NCBI RefSeq assembly: GCF_009711715.1
Contig: NZ_VENF01000007.1
Span: forward strand, 62,001 to 126,000
Direction: 5' to 3'
Length of the DNA stretch: 64,000 nucleotides
Source: Methylophaga sp.
GTDB lineage: Bacteria; Pseudomonadota; Gammaproteobacteria; Nitrosococcales; Methylophagaceae
Positions within the stretch are counted from its first letter, which is position 1, and each line of letters starts with the position of its first letter. The notes beneath the pieces are model-generated. The model worked only from the letters and a program-made list of their open reading frames with translations, was not told the DNA's origin and did no database searches. Shown one piece after another: positions 34,858-43,972 of this stretch. A program made the position numbers and the translations under genes.

Positions 34858-37389
34858 TTAAATACGCCCGCTACCATGCAATTCGGACTGGAATCTTTGT
34901 TCGAGTTGCATGATAGTGTCGGTGAAGACTTTTTCGATTTCGTCGACGATACTGAGCACATCTGCATGGCCGAGTTGATCAGGTTTGACTTGTTCTGCAG
35001 AAGCACATAATGAAGCCAGCCTGGAAGCGCTCATTTCTGTGGCTGAGCCTTTAAGTGCGTGGAGACTCTCTCTGTACCCAAGGTAATCATCATGGCAGTA
35101 GCTTTGGATGAGACTGATATGTTTCAGCGCGTCATGCTTGAAACTCTCTACCAGGGTATGAAGGAATTGACGGTCACCCAAACCTATTAATTGCTTGATT
35201 GTTGACTCATCAATCAAACTCTCTGCTGATTTTTCAGTTGCGGCTTTTTCCTTGGAAACTGCATCGTCCAAGGCTAATCCCGCTGATAAATGCGCGACTT
35301 TTTCGAGCAAGGCACGAGAGTTGATCGGTTTGGTCAGAAAAGCATTGGCACCGGCTTGCTCGCAGTTTTGCCTCGCTTCCGGTGTGGCATCTGCTGTCAG
35401 CATGATAACGGGAATAGAGGCCGAGGTATCGATGAAACGGAAAGCTTTGAGGACGTCCAGTCCAGACATACCCGGCATGTTCATATCGAGAATGACCATA
35501 TCGATATCCCGTGCTCTTTCGCTGAGCATATCCAGCGCTGCATCGCCGGTTTCTGCCAGCATGGTTTTATGACCTGCATGGTGTAATACGCCTCTCAGTA
35601 CATGCTGATTGACTTTATTATCTTCACAAATGAGGACACGGAGAGGTCTCGCCATACCCTGGGAGGCATAAAAATCAGCCAGTCTGACCACATTTTCATT
35701 ATGGTTAATGGAGGAATGCGCGGCATGAAGTGCGTTGAAGAGGGGCGTTTTTGCCGGTTTGCCCTGTATGACGGAGATAAAGTGGTTACTGATATCATCA
35801 CTAATCAGCCGGCTGTTGCTGTTAATCAGAATCAGAGACAGATCACTCAGTAAAGCATCTGATTTGATCAACCTTGCGAATTTGGCCGGCTCAATCTCCA
35901 GCATCACGTCACTATCGACAATCAATGTTGAATAGGGCTGACCTGACTCTGCTTTTTGTATTAATGTCGCCATGGCTTTTGCAGAGTTATCTGCCCAGTC
36001 AGCGCTTATCCCCCAAGTCTGCATGATAGTGTTGAGTTCACGTTGTTGGGATTCATTGCTGAGTATCAAAATGCTGTAGTTTTCAAGCGACATTGTTTTA
36101 TCTTTGTTTACCTTGAATGGTAGTTCAAACCAGAAAGTGGTACCGATACCAAGTTGACTGCTAACCCCAATTTTGCCACCCATTAACTCAACAAGTTCTT
36201 TTGAGATAGTGGTGCCCAGTCCCGTCCCTGCAGCTGCGCCACTGGCAGCATGGACCTGGGTAAAGTCATCAAAAATGGTGTCCAGTTCTTCTGCTGGAAT
36301 CCCTATACCAGTATCAGTGACTTCAAACCTGACAGTCTGTTTATCGGCTTCACTGTCGACAGCCTTTAGCGATAATCTGACAAACCCCTGTCGAGTAAAC
36401 TTAATGGCATTGCCAATCAAGTTGATAAGAACCTGTTTGAGATGTTGCGGATCTCCATCCAGATCAAAAGCAATGTCTGGATCTAAATTGCAGAATAGAT
36501 GAATATCCTTAGTTTCGGCCATCGGCGTCTGCATTCGGATAATGGTGGTCGTTAGTTCATGCAAGTCAAATTGACTGACAATACTCTCAACCTTTCCCGC
36601 CTCGATTTTGGAGATATCAAGCACATTTTCGATGAGCCCCAGAAGTGTGTTAGCGGAATTACGCATTATTTTCACAAACTCACGTTGCTCACTGTTGAGA
36701 TCGGTTTCCCCCATCAGATCCGCAATGCCAATAACACCATTGAGTGGTGTTCGTAACTCATGAGACATATTGGCAAGGAAGCGACTCTTTGCCTGGTTGG
36801 CCAGTTTGGCTGAATCAATCGCACTGTGGAGTTTTTTAATAAGAAAACCAGTATAGAACGGGATCAAAATGATTAATATCAGCAGACTGAGCCCGATAGG
36901 TTGGTGCTGAATGTCCTGCCAGTATTCTCCCCAAGTGATGGATAGGGCAAAACCAACAGTACCGATGGCCTGTGAAATATAGAGATAAGCAGTGCCATAA
37001 CGGAAGCCATTACCCAGTATGACCCAGAGGTAGAGCACAAACAGAAAAACGCTTTCCGAGCCGGCGAAAAACATCACCACCGATAAAGAAATCAGATCCA
37101 GAGCAATACCAAATACCCGCCGAACTGGAGATGGCCGCGGTCTTATTACAATGGCAACGGCGATCATCAAAGCACCGGAGTAGTACACCAGTGTCATCAC
37201 ACTGGGCAGAGTGACAATCGCTTCAGCGAAGCTCTCACCCTCAGACCAGGGCAAACAGAAATAAGCTATCAGACCGATACCTATAGTCAGCCTCAGCTTT
37301 ATGGCCTGTTCTTTTTCTGGATCGGAAAACTGGGCGAGCCGTTGTGCTAGTTGTTTCAAACACGACTTCAGGCTGATGAGTCCATTCAT
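34858..37389 (-). CDS. rpfC: DSF sensor hybrid kinase RpfC
   Basis: RpfC senses DSF and binds RpfF. The 843-residue protein has five or six N-terminal membrane segments (about 33-185), containing WVILGNGFRYG as in Xanthomonas RpfC (VTIGNGLRYG). A HisKA domain follows with His210 in NMSHELRTPLNG, then an HATPase (DTGIGIP, GTGLGTTISKELVE). A degenerate receiver-like region lies at about 440-560, a true receiver has Asp635, and an Hpt domain has His777. Xanthomonas RpfC is about 726 residues, so the extra receiver-like region accounts for much of the difference. It is the second gene of rpfG-rpfC, nine bases apart. Confidence 0.9.
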   Translation of the reverse strand: MNGLISLKSCLKQLAQRLAQFSDPEKEQAIKLRLTIGIGLIAYFCLPWSEGESFAEAIVTLPSVMTLVYYSGALMIAVAIVIRPRPSPVRRVFGIALDLISLSVVMFFAGSESVFLFVLYLWVILGNGFRYGTAYLYISQAIGTVGFALSITWGEYWQDIQHQPIGLSLLILIILIPFYTGFLIKKLHSAIDSAKLANQAKSRFLANMSHELRTPLNGVIGIADLMGETDLNSEQREFVKIMRNSANTLLGLIENVLDISKIEAGKVESIVSQFDLHELTTTIIRMQTPMAETKDIHLFCNLDPDIAFDLDGDPQHLKQVLINLIGNAIKFTRQGFVRLSLKAVDSEADKQTVRFEVTDTGIGIPAEELDTIFDDFTQVHAASGAAAGTGLGTTISKELVELMGGKIGVSSQLGIGTTFWFELPFKVNKDKTMSLENYSILILSNESQQRELNTIMQTWGISADWADNSAKAMATLIQKAESGQPYSTLIVDSDVMLEIEPAKFARLIKSDALLSDLSLILINSNSRLISDDISNHFISVIQGKPAKTPLFNALHAAHSSINHNENVVRLADFYASQGMARPLRVLICEDNKVNQHVLRGVLHHAGHKTMLAETGDAALDMLSERARDIDMVILDMNMPGMSGLDVLKAFRFIDTSASIPVIMLTADATPEARQNCEQAGANAFLTKPINSRALLEKVAHLSAGLALDDAVSKEKAATEKSAESLIDESTIKQLIGLGDRQFLHTLVESFKHDALKHISLIQSYCHDDYLGYRESLHALKGSATEMSASRLASLCASAEQVKPDQLGHADVLSIVDEIEKVFTDTIMQLEQRFQSELHGSGRI

Positions 37390-37398
37390 ATCAACTGC

Positions 37399-38475
37399 TT
37401 ACTCGTCGCTGTATTCTGACTGGATACGATGAATTTCATCTAATCGGGATACAAAGGCATCCACACATTCCGGATCCAGATGCGTGCCGGCCTGTTGCTG
37501 AATGTAAGCAACTGCTTCATCGCTCCCCCAAGCTTGCTTATAGGGTCTGGCAGAAACCAGGGCATCAAATACATCGGCGACGGCAACGACACGGGCGATT
37601 AATGGTATTTCCTCGCCTTTGAGGCCATTGGGATAGCCTTTACCGTCGAAACGTTCGTGGTGGTTCAGCGCGATGATGGCGCCAATCTGCATATAACGCG
37701 ACTGGCTGTCAGACAGAATGGCGTGGCCGATTGTGGTGTGGGTCATCATAATATCCCACTCGTATTCATTCAGTTTGCCCGGCTTGAGCAGGATGCCGTC
37801 GGGTATGCCGATTTTACCAATATCGTGCATCGGCGCGGCATATTCAAGATCATCACATTCTTCTTTGCTGAACTTGCCCAGCGCTTCGGCTATCTGCCGC
37901 GAATACTTGGCCATACGTATGACATGATTGCCGGTCCCTTCATCACGGTACTCACCGGCGCGGGCCAGTCTCAGAATAGTCTCTTTTTCACGCTGGATGA
38001 TCTGTTCGGTCGCGACCTCGACCTGTCTCGCCAGCCAGTCGGCGCGGTCCTGAATGATCAGATGCTGTTCATGCATTTTAAGCAGGTTGCGGCAACTGGT
38101 TCGGCATTCAATCTGATCAATCGGCCGTGTCAGAAAAGCGGTAGCACCGGCTTCGAGCGCTTCGTAACGGACTTCTTTTTCACTGACCACCGTGATCATC
38201 ATAATGGGCACATTTTCACAGTGCGGCTTTTGTCGGATAGCACGGATAAATTCCACACCGTTGATCTCAGGCATGCGGTAGTCGGTAATAATGAGATCGG
38301 GATCGTGATCTTCGACCCAGTCCAGCGCTGCTGTGGGGCTGCCGAAGGCGGTGACGTCGAGGTTATCATCGATTTGCTGAATAATTTTCTGCAGAATCGT
38401 CCGGCCGGTGGTTTGATCATCAATGATCAGCACCTTTTTTTTCTTCTTCAGAATGCTTTGCCTCCTGGCACTCAT
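37399..38475 (-). CDS. rpfG: HD-GYP response regulator RpfG
   Basis: RpfG is the phospho-activated cyclic-di-GMP phosphodiesterase of the DSF pathway. A receiver (about residues 15-135, IIDDQTTGRTIL, LIITDYRMPE) precedes an HD-GYP domain with HDIGKIG and HHERFDGKGYPNGL. That is 358 residues from the ATG at 38475 (MSARRQSILKK). The frame runs upstream to an ATG at 38532 and a GTG at 38574, but neither has a ribosome site. A perfect AGGAGG inside the frame points to an ATT at 38454. The start is therefore uncertain. Confidence 0.9.
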   Translation of the reverse strand: MSARRQSILKKKKKVLIIDDQTTGRTILQKIIQQIDDNLDVTAFGSPTAALDWVEDHDPDLIITDYRMPEINGVEFIRAIRQKPHCENVPIMMITVVSEKEVRYEALEAGATAFLTRPIDQIECRTSCRNLLKMHEQHLIIQDRADWLARQVEVATEQIIQREKETILRLARAGEYRDEGTGNHVIRMAKYSRQIAEALGKFSKEECDDLEYAAPMHDIGKIGIPDGILLKPGKLNEYEWDIMMTHTTIGHAILSDSQSRYMQIGAIIALNHHERFDGKGYPNGLKGEEIPLIARVVAVADVFDALVSARPYKQAWGSDEAVAYIQQQAGTHLDPECVDAFVSRLDEIHRIQSEYSDE

Positions 38476-38689
38476 ATACGGCTGATTACTGAGCTGTTCT
38501 GTGTCGTTGCCAGTCAAGATAACGTACCTCATTACCGTGGCGTTTCTGACTGTGCATCCTGCAATGTAAGCCACATCTGTCTTCCGGCTTATCCGTGACT
38601 CCTAGCAGCCGGTATTTATCGTATTAAAAATCAAATCTTTAACAGGGTTATCTTGCCATTATCACCAGTGAGCGACATTTCGTCCAGCA

Positions 38690-39313
38690 TCAAAAAGCCC
38701 GGCGAAAAGTCAGGTTATAGCGATATTGGCCGGTAAGCGGGTGATGGGCGAGTTTGACCGGCTGAATACCATGAAACCGAAGTCGATCATGATTGCCCCA
38801 GACCACAACATCACCATGCTGCAATAGGTAATGTTCGGGTTTGTCCCGACGCTCGTGGCCGCCAAACAGAAAGATGGCCGGAACCCCCAGCGAAACAGAC
38901 ACGATAGGCGCCGAAAAATCTTTTTCATCCTTGTCCTGATGTAAACCCATCCCGGCACCCGGCTGATAACGGTTTATCAGACAGACATCAGGCTCAAATC
39001 CGTCAAAGCCACAGAGGCTTGCCGCCTTTTGCGCCAGCTGTTTGAAAGAATCGGGCAGTTCAGGCCAGGCCCTGCCGGTTTCAGGATCAGTTTGCTGGTA
39101 GCGATAACCACGCCGGTCGGTGACCCAGCCCCAGTCACCGCAGTTGGTCATTTGTGCTGCCATTTTAAAACCGCGCGGTGTCGACATCTGTCTGAATGGT
39201 GCCTGTGCCTCGATTTGCTCAATCGTGGTCAGCAGCGTGTTTTCCTCCATTGTGGCAAAGCCGGGCATAATAAAGCTGTGCTCACTGATAATTTTTTGAA
39301 CGGTTTGAGTCAT
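38690..39313 (-). CDS. alkB: AlkB-type 2-oxoglutarate/Fe(II) DNA-repair dioxygenase
   Basis: AlkB reverses 1-methyladenine and 3-methylcytosine lesions by oxidative demethylation. The 207-residue protein shows the iron ligands in GLHQDKDE (HxD) and LRFHGI, and the 2-oxoglutarate arginine motif RYNLTFRR. QPGAGMGLHQD and SVSLGVPAIFLFGG are family blocks. Its ATG overlaps the stop of the upstream FAD oxidoreductase by four bases, so the two form an operon. An Ada-type regulator is not present nearby. Confidence 0.93.
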   Translation of the reverse strand: MTQTVQKIISEHSFIMPGFATMEENTLLTTIEQIEAQAPFRQMSTPRGFKMAAQMTNCGDWGWVTDRRGYRYQQTDPETGRAWPELPDSFKQLAQKAASLCGFDGFEPDVCLINRYQPGAGMGLHQDKDEKDFSAPIVSVSLGVPAIFLFGGHERRDKPEHYLLQHGDVVVWGNHDRLRFHGIQPVKLAHHPLTGQYRYNLTFRRAF

Positions 39314-40287
39314 AAACTGTTGAGCTTTTGCCCGAGTTTGTAACCACTGTTAAAGGCGGCTTCAACCCGGCCTTTGATGCACCAGTCGCCGCAGGCGGCG
39401 ATTTGTAATGCCGGATCGAGATAAAATGGCGGCGATGTCTGCTTGGGTAGATTGGCATAAACCCAGCGTTTCACTTCCGCGGCATCAATGAGCTGAGGAT
39501 CCAGGCCGGTGACAGCGACGACGGTATCGACCATATGTTTTTCGACCCAATCAATATTCTCATCCAGGTGCTTTTCAGCCCAGTCGTTACTGGCATGGAT
39601 CAGCAGGCTATGGCCGTGCCGGCCGGGTTTACTGCTGTTGACGGAAACCCAGCTGATGCCGGTGTTTTTCACCAGTGCCGCCTGAAAGGGCAAACCGGGA
39701 TCGGCTTTCAGGCTCAGCATCAGTGCATAACAGGCCTTCATTTTGGTATCGGCAATAGCCTTGTAACCTGAAAATGTTTCTGGCAATAAAGCCAGTGTCT
39801 GAGGTGCAGGCAGGGTCAGGGCGACCCAGTCGAAAGGACCATGACTTTGTCCTTCACGGTCTCGCAAAGACCAGCGGTTCTGTTCTCGCTTGAGTTCAAC
39901 GATGTCTGTGTTGAAACGTACAGGCTGTTGCCTTGCCATTGCACGACCAATCTCCGCCATATCCGGCACACCGACATAATGCGGATATTCATCATCCCAT
40001 TGACGGCTGGCGTGAATGACATTGCCATCCATTTCCACAAAATGAGCCTGCCAGTCAGCCACACTGCCCTCGTCTCTCAAACCTGCAATGAACTGCTTGA
40101 ACTGTGGCGAGCGGGCGGTAAAAAACTGAGCGCCATGATCAAAGCGCTGATTGGCGACCCTCCGGCTTGCCATCCGGCCACCCGGGGCTGCGGACTTTTC
40201 GAACAGTTGATAAGTAAATTGAGACTGAATCTGCTGTGCGAGTGACAGACCACTGATGCCCGCACCGACAATGGCAATTGACTTCAT
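39310..40287 (-). CDS. Renalase-like FAD-dependent oxidoreductase
   Basis: This 325-residue flavoprotein has an N-terminal dinucleotide-binding motif SIAIVGAGISGLSLAQQI (GxGxxG). It then has GGRMASRRVANQRFDHGAQFFTARSPQF, characteristic of bacterial renalase-like and NAD(P)/FAD amine-oxidase-related proteins. The C-terminus binds FAD again (IAACGDWCIKGRVEAAFNSG). The substrate is unknown; bacterial renalase oxidises 2- and 6-dihydro-NAD(P) isomers. It is translationally coupled to alkB. Confidence 0.82.
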   Translation of the reverse strand: MKSIAIVGAGISGLSLAQQIQSQFTYQLFEKSAAPGGRMASRRVANQRFDHGAQFFTARSPQFKQFIAGLRDEGSVADWQAHFVEMDGNVIHASRQWDDEYPHYVGVPDMAEIGRAMARQQPVRFNTDIVELKREQNRWSLRDREGQSHGPFDWVALTLPAPQTLALLPETFSGYKAIADTKMKACYALMLSLKADPGLPFQAALVKNTGISWVSVNSSKPGRHGHSLLIHASNDWAEKHLDENIDWVEKHMVDTVVAVTGLDPQLIDAAEVKRWVYANLPKQTSPPFYLDPALQIAACGDWCIKGRVEAAFNSGYKLGQKLNSL

Positions 40288-40344
40288 AGCACGCTTTCCT
40301 CCAACACCTTCGCTCGGACAGGTGCTAGTCAGAAAAGTGCCTTG

Positions 40345-40836
40345 TTACTGTGGAATCACTCTGACATAGCCACGGCTGCCTCGAATCAGCGAGGCATAGC
40401 TGCCGGAGGGCAGACGTTCACTCTCATCCTCGATAGCCTGCACAACAGCGATTTTATCGCCGTTTTCCTTGCGCAGGATATACTCGACACCGAGTGACGA
40501 CTTGGCTTTTTCTTCAATGAACTGACCGGCGATGGCGCCACCCACCAGAGCAATAATCGTGATGGCAATACCGGCAGGATTATCGCTTTCAGTAATGCCG
40601 TAAGCGGTGGCACCTGCTACTGTGGCACCGACAGCAGTACCCCAGCCGGGACGGCCGGACTCATCCAGCCCCTCAATTTTAACCAGACGTGAAGAGATAA
40701 TGCGGACATCTTCCGTTGCCATGGCTTCACCCACTTCGGTTGCATAGTAGCTGCTTTGTGAACGTGAAGCACAGGCATAAATCAGGGGCAGTAAAACGGC
40801 AATCAGAATGATCAGCCTGAGTGGGTGATGACGCAT
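40345..40836 (-). CDS. Glycine-zipper outer-membrane lipoprotein (SlyB-like)
   Basis: This 163-residue precursor has a lipoprotein signal ending LIYAC. The mature part has an alternating small-residue segment (GWGTAVGATVAGATAYG and IIALVGGAIAGQFIEE), the glycine-zipper 2TM pattern of SlyB/Pcp lipoproteins. The C-terminal beta-rich domain resembles that group. The ATG at 40834-40836 has GGAGA seven bases upstream; a longer frame from 40878 is less likely. It probably stabilises the outer membrane under stress. Confidence 0.83.
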   Translation of the reverse strand: MRHHPLRLIILIAVLLPLIYACASRSQSSYYATEVGEAMATEDVRIISSRLVKIEGLDESGRPGWGTAVGATVAGATAYGITESDNPAGIAITIIALVGGAIAGQFIEEKAKSSLGVEYILRKENGDKIAVVQAIEDESERLPSGSYASLIRGSRGYVRVIPQ

Positions 40837-40961
40837 GATGATGTCTCCAGAAAAACGCATAAGTAGATTATGCAACAAAGCTGCAAAATGATCAGACAGA
40901 TCGCGGCTTCAAATTACTGCAAAACGCAATCATCACTAAAGCGCAACGGATTGCATCGCCT

Positions 40962-43223
40962 TTAACCCTGTTTTCTCAGTTTCTGCAAGACACGCTTGAT
41001 GGCTTTTCGGCCATAACGCCGCTTGAAATTGACCTTGAAGTCATACAGGTAAAAAGGCAAACGGTAACGCCAGCTGAAAGACTGGGATTTGAGCATGCTT
41101 TGCAGATAGTGCCCCACCAGGTAGTCGCGGCCGGCCCAGTGCAATTTGTGACAAATCCGGGTCAGATCGGAAATGCGCTGTTTCAGCGGGGTGCTGCGGT
41201 TATGGAAACGGGCGCGATTGATATCAATCAGGGTGAATGCCAGTGTCTGGTCCGGTTGTTTTTTAATCAGAATATTGCCGCCAGCCAGATCCCGGAAAAA
41301 CACACCATGCTCATGCATGCGCAAAAGAAACTGCGCCAGCTGACGATAAGCCTCCTGCGCCTCAATACCGTCAAACTCAGTGGCACCATCGCGAAAAGCA
41401 ATCAACATTTCGCGGGCTGAATAATCATGATCAACTTTCTCGCAGACAAACAGATTCTGCAGCATCGATTTGTCATTGTCTTTTTCAAAGTAAGCCAGCG
41501 GCTGTGCAGTCGGAATACCGCGACGTGACAATTCTGCCGCAGCTATCCAGCTGCGACGGGCTTTGCTCGGTTTAAAATAATCAAGTATGCGTTTGTGCGG
41601 AGCGACTTTAAGTGGCTTTTTGGCGACGACGGTTTTTCCATCCGGTCCGGGTACGGTCCAGATAATATTGCGCGCTTTGCGTAATGTCGTTTCCGGGCTT
41701 GCTTCCGGCAGATTATCCGGATGCAGGAGTTCAACGAGTTTATTCGCATCGGCTTCGCTGTCTGCAATCACGATGCCACGCCAGTTATGCTGGTGATAAG
41801 GGTAATAATGGCCGGTTTTTCGGTGAGCGTAGATTGACTCCAGCGGATAGGGAGCGCGCAAGGGCTTGGGCTGAATATTGGCTGACAGAGGCCAGCTGAG
41901 ATAGAGCGGAGACTCATTAATAAAGCGCGGCATTTCATCGAACTGTTCACCATCACGGTTTTGAATCTCGGCTTTGGCCAGATCTGTCGCCTGATACAGT
42001 GCTTCCAGTTCACAGGCCTTGCCGTTGATAGTCCATGCGACGTGAATGCGCTTGTTTTCGGCGCGAAATACGTGGACTTCCAGATTCTCAGCGGTTTTCA
42101 GCGGGCCTTCGTAAACCGTGCCCGGCAGCATGGCATTGAATTGTTTCATGGCATAAAAAGCCGGCCGTACCCGGAAGTCTGGCAAGTCACCAATAATGCT
42201 CTGGTAGTGCGTAATCCGTTCCAGTTCCGGATAGCGGCCACTGCCATCATCAATCAGACCCTCCCGCCAGCACACCATCGGTCCCCAGAAGGTGCGGCGC
42301 ATGGCCCCCGAGGCGGCCAGTAACACCATGTAGCGACTCAGGTAATCGGCCATCTTCTCTTCACTGTTTTCCAGCAGACGTTCAATCCTCGGTAAAGTCC
42401 AGAAGGCGGCAGGAGAAACCAGTTTATCGACCCCTTCGCGGGCGCCAATCCGACGCAGCAGTCGGGCCTTTTTAACCAGATTCACTTTAAGCAGGGTGGC
42501 CCATTGAAAACCCAGAATGCGATGATCAAAACGTTCCGGTTCGGTGACGCGCTCACAGAACAGATTATTGGTATGGAAATCAGGAAGGGTACCGGCTTTG
42601 CGCAGCCTTTCCAGCACCGAGAAAGTATAGAACGGCTCAAAATCGGAGATATTGGGGCCGGCCATTTTGATGTTACGCCTTTTGATTTCGTCGAAGGCAA
42701 TCTGCCAGGCCGTAAAAAAACCTCTGGTGTCGTAACCCGCCCAGCGGCGGCGGTTGATGGTCGAGCCGACTTCGATGGTATGGACACGGTGACCGTAGAG
42801 ATCGCAGACGTTCTCGACAAACTGCCGCCACTGTTGTTGAGTGGCTTCTTCTTTCATCGCGCGGGCGGCTTCAAATGGCTGAACCAGATGCAGTAATACC
42901 TTCAAATCGGTGGCCAGCAGCTTTTCCAGTAGTCTTGCGGTATCACTATTCTCATCGCCGTAGCTGAAGTCAATGCGGACATTTCTGACGCCAAGCTCAG
43001 CCAGTTTTTCCAACAGATAATCATCCACCGCCGGATCGCTGGATGCGGCCACCCCGACGCCGGAGAAATCAGCAGCCACCTTGTGCGAATGCGGTGGGAT
43101 ATGACCTTTCCGGAAGCGAAGTCCGCCTTTGAACACGTGACTCAGGGCATTCAGCAGCAGTTTGCTGTTCATCACTGCGGGTATGGTCTTTTTGTCCGGT
43201 TTGGCTGGGGGTTGCCCGGTCAT
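40962..43223 (-). CDS. Glycoside-hydrolase-like / LPS-kinase fusion protein
   Basis: This 753-residue protein has two unrelated halves. Residues about 40-390 look like a TIM-barrel glycosidase-like domain (LAELGVRNVRIDFSYGDENSD, GHRVHTIEVGSTINRRRW, ending in a beta-rich region near 400). Residues about 510-750 form a Kdo/WaaP/InaA-type kinase with FFRDLAGGNILI as catalytic loop and LIDINRARF as metal-binding aspartate. The C-terminus is very basic. I know kinases of this type that act on LPS core sugars; a fusion to a hydrolase-like half is unusual. No signal peptide is evident. The function is unknown, perhaps envelope glycan modification. Confidence 0.75.
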   Translation of the reverse strand: MTGQPPAKPDKKTIPAVMNSKLLLNALSHVFKGGLRFRKGHIPPHSHKVAADFSGVGVAASSDPAVDDYLLEKLAELGVRNVRIDFSYGDENSDTARLLEKLLATDLKVLLHLVQPFEAARAMKEEATQQQWRQFVENVCDLYGHRVHTIEVGSTINRRRWAGYDTRGFFTAWQIAFDEIKRRNIKMAGPNISDFEPFYTFSVLERLRKAGTLPDFHTNNLFCERVTEPERFDHRILGFQWATLLKVNLVKKARLLRRIGAREGVDKLVSPAAFWTLPRIERLLENSEEKMADYLSRYMVLLAASGAMRRTFWGPMVCWREGLIDDGSGRYPELERITHYQSIIGDLPDFRVRPAFYAMKQFNAMLPGTVYEGPLKTAENLEVHVFRAENKRIHVAWTINGKACELEALYQATDLAKAEIQNRDGEQFDEMPRFINESPLYLSWPLSANIQPKPLRAPYPLESIYAHRKTGHYYPYHQHNWRGIVIADSEADANKLVELLHPDNLPEASPETTLRKARNIIWTVPGPDGKTVVAKKPLKVAPHKRILDYFKPSKARRSWIAAAELSRRGIPTAQPLAYFEKDNDKSMLQNLFVCEKVDHDYSAREMLIAFRDGATEFDGIEAQEAYRQLAQFLLRMHEHGVFFRDLAGGNILIKKQPDQTLAFTLIDINRARFHNRSTPLKQRISDLTRICHKLHWAGRDYLVGHYLQSMLKSQSFSWRYRLPFYLYDFKVNFKRRYGRKAIKRVLQKLRKQG

Positions 43224-43660
43224 TATGTTATCCAGTGTTGGTGGCGAAAATCAGCTGTAAGTGAAGATAAATCTGATCAACACGGTCTTTTGGCTTTGTG
43301 CGGAGACCGCTTATGTTCTAACAGTTAAGCACAATATTTTGAATCTTTTGCAGATTGAGCTCAACTCAAACTTGGCTAAGGGCTTGTTTATCTCTCATCA
43401 CCCCCAATGCTGAAGCTATTTTTGTGTCCGGTAAGGCAGAAAGTGCGCGCTGCAGTTGATCTACCTGAGCGATTGACAACACTGCCGGGCGCAAAAATAG
43501 TCCCAGCACTGCGGGTTGGCCCTTTTTCAGTCACAACAGGGGCGGCGATGGAAAAGCAACAAGCCCTGAGGTTTGTCAGGGCCGGTCAAAGTCAGCATAA
43601 TCGGGCCAAACAGCAAATTAGAATAATAACGCCGCTCACGGCACAAACAGAGAGAAAACC
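43224..43660. other. 437-base intergenic stretch
   Basis: The stretch separates the fusion gene from DUF485-actP, which is divergent. I see no convincing gene; a short plus-strand frame (43407-43664) has no family sense. It should hold the divergent promoters and any control site for acetate uptake. Confidence 0.5.
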
Positions 43661-43972
43661 ATGAGTGCAGACCGCTATGACAAGGTGAAGCAAAACCCTA
43701 AATTTCATCAGCTCGTCGCCAGACGTGCACGCTGGGCCTGGGGACTGGCCGCAGTGATTCTGCTGATGTATTTCGTTTTTATTCTGTTGATCGCTTTCAC
43801 GCCGCATTGGCTGGCCGAGCCCATCGTCTCCGGCAGTGTTATCACCCTCGGTATCCCGCTGGGCTTGCTGGTGATTATTGTCGCCTTTGTGCTGACAGGC
43901 ATTTATGTGCATAAAGCCAATACTGATTTTGACCGCATTAATCAGCAGATCATCAGCGAGACGGAGCAATGA
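43661..43972 (+). CDS. DUF485 membrane protein (YjcH-like)
   Basis: This 103-residue inner-membrane protein has two helices (about residues 24-45 and 62-85) and the N-terminal [16 protein letters not shown] motif of the DUF485 family. It precedes and overlaps actP by four bases (ATGA), as yjcH does in E. coli. It is a small partner of the symporter. Confidence 0.9.
   Translation: MSADRYDKVKQNPKFHQLVARRARWAWGLAAVILLMYFVFILLIAFTPHWLAEPIVSGSVITLGIPLGLLVIIVAFVLTGIYVHKANTDFDRINQQIISETEQ

Noticed and set aside
37657-38598. A 313-codon open frame antisense to rpfG
   Set aside because: The opposite strand encodes complete receiver and HD-GYP motifs. The antisense product has no recognisable domain.
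43407-43664. 85-codon frame upstream of the DUF485 gene
   Set aside because: It has no ribosome site, no recognisable features, and overlaps the DUF485 start in another frame.
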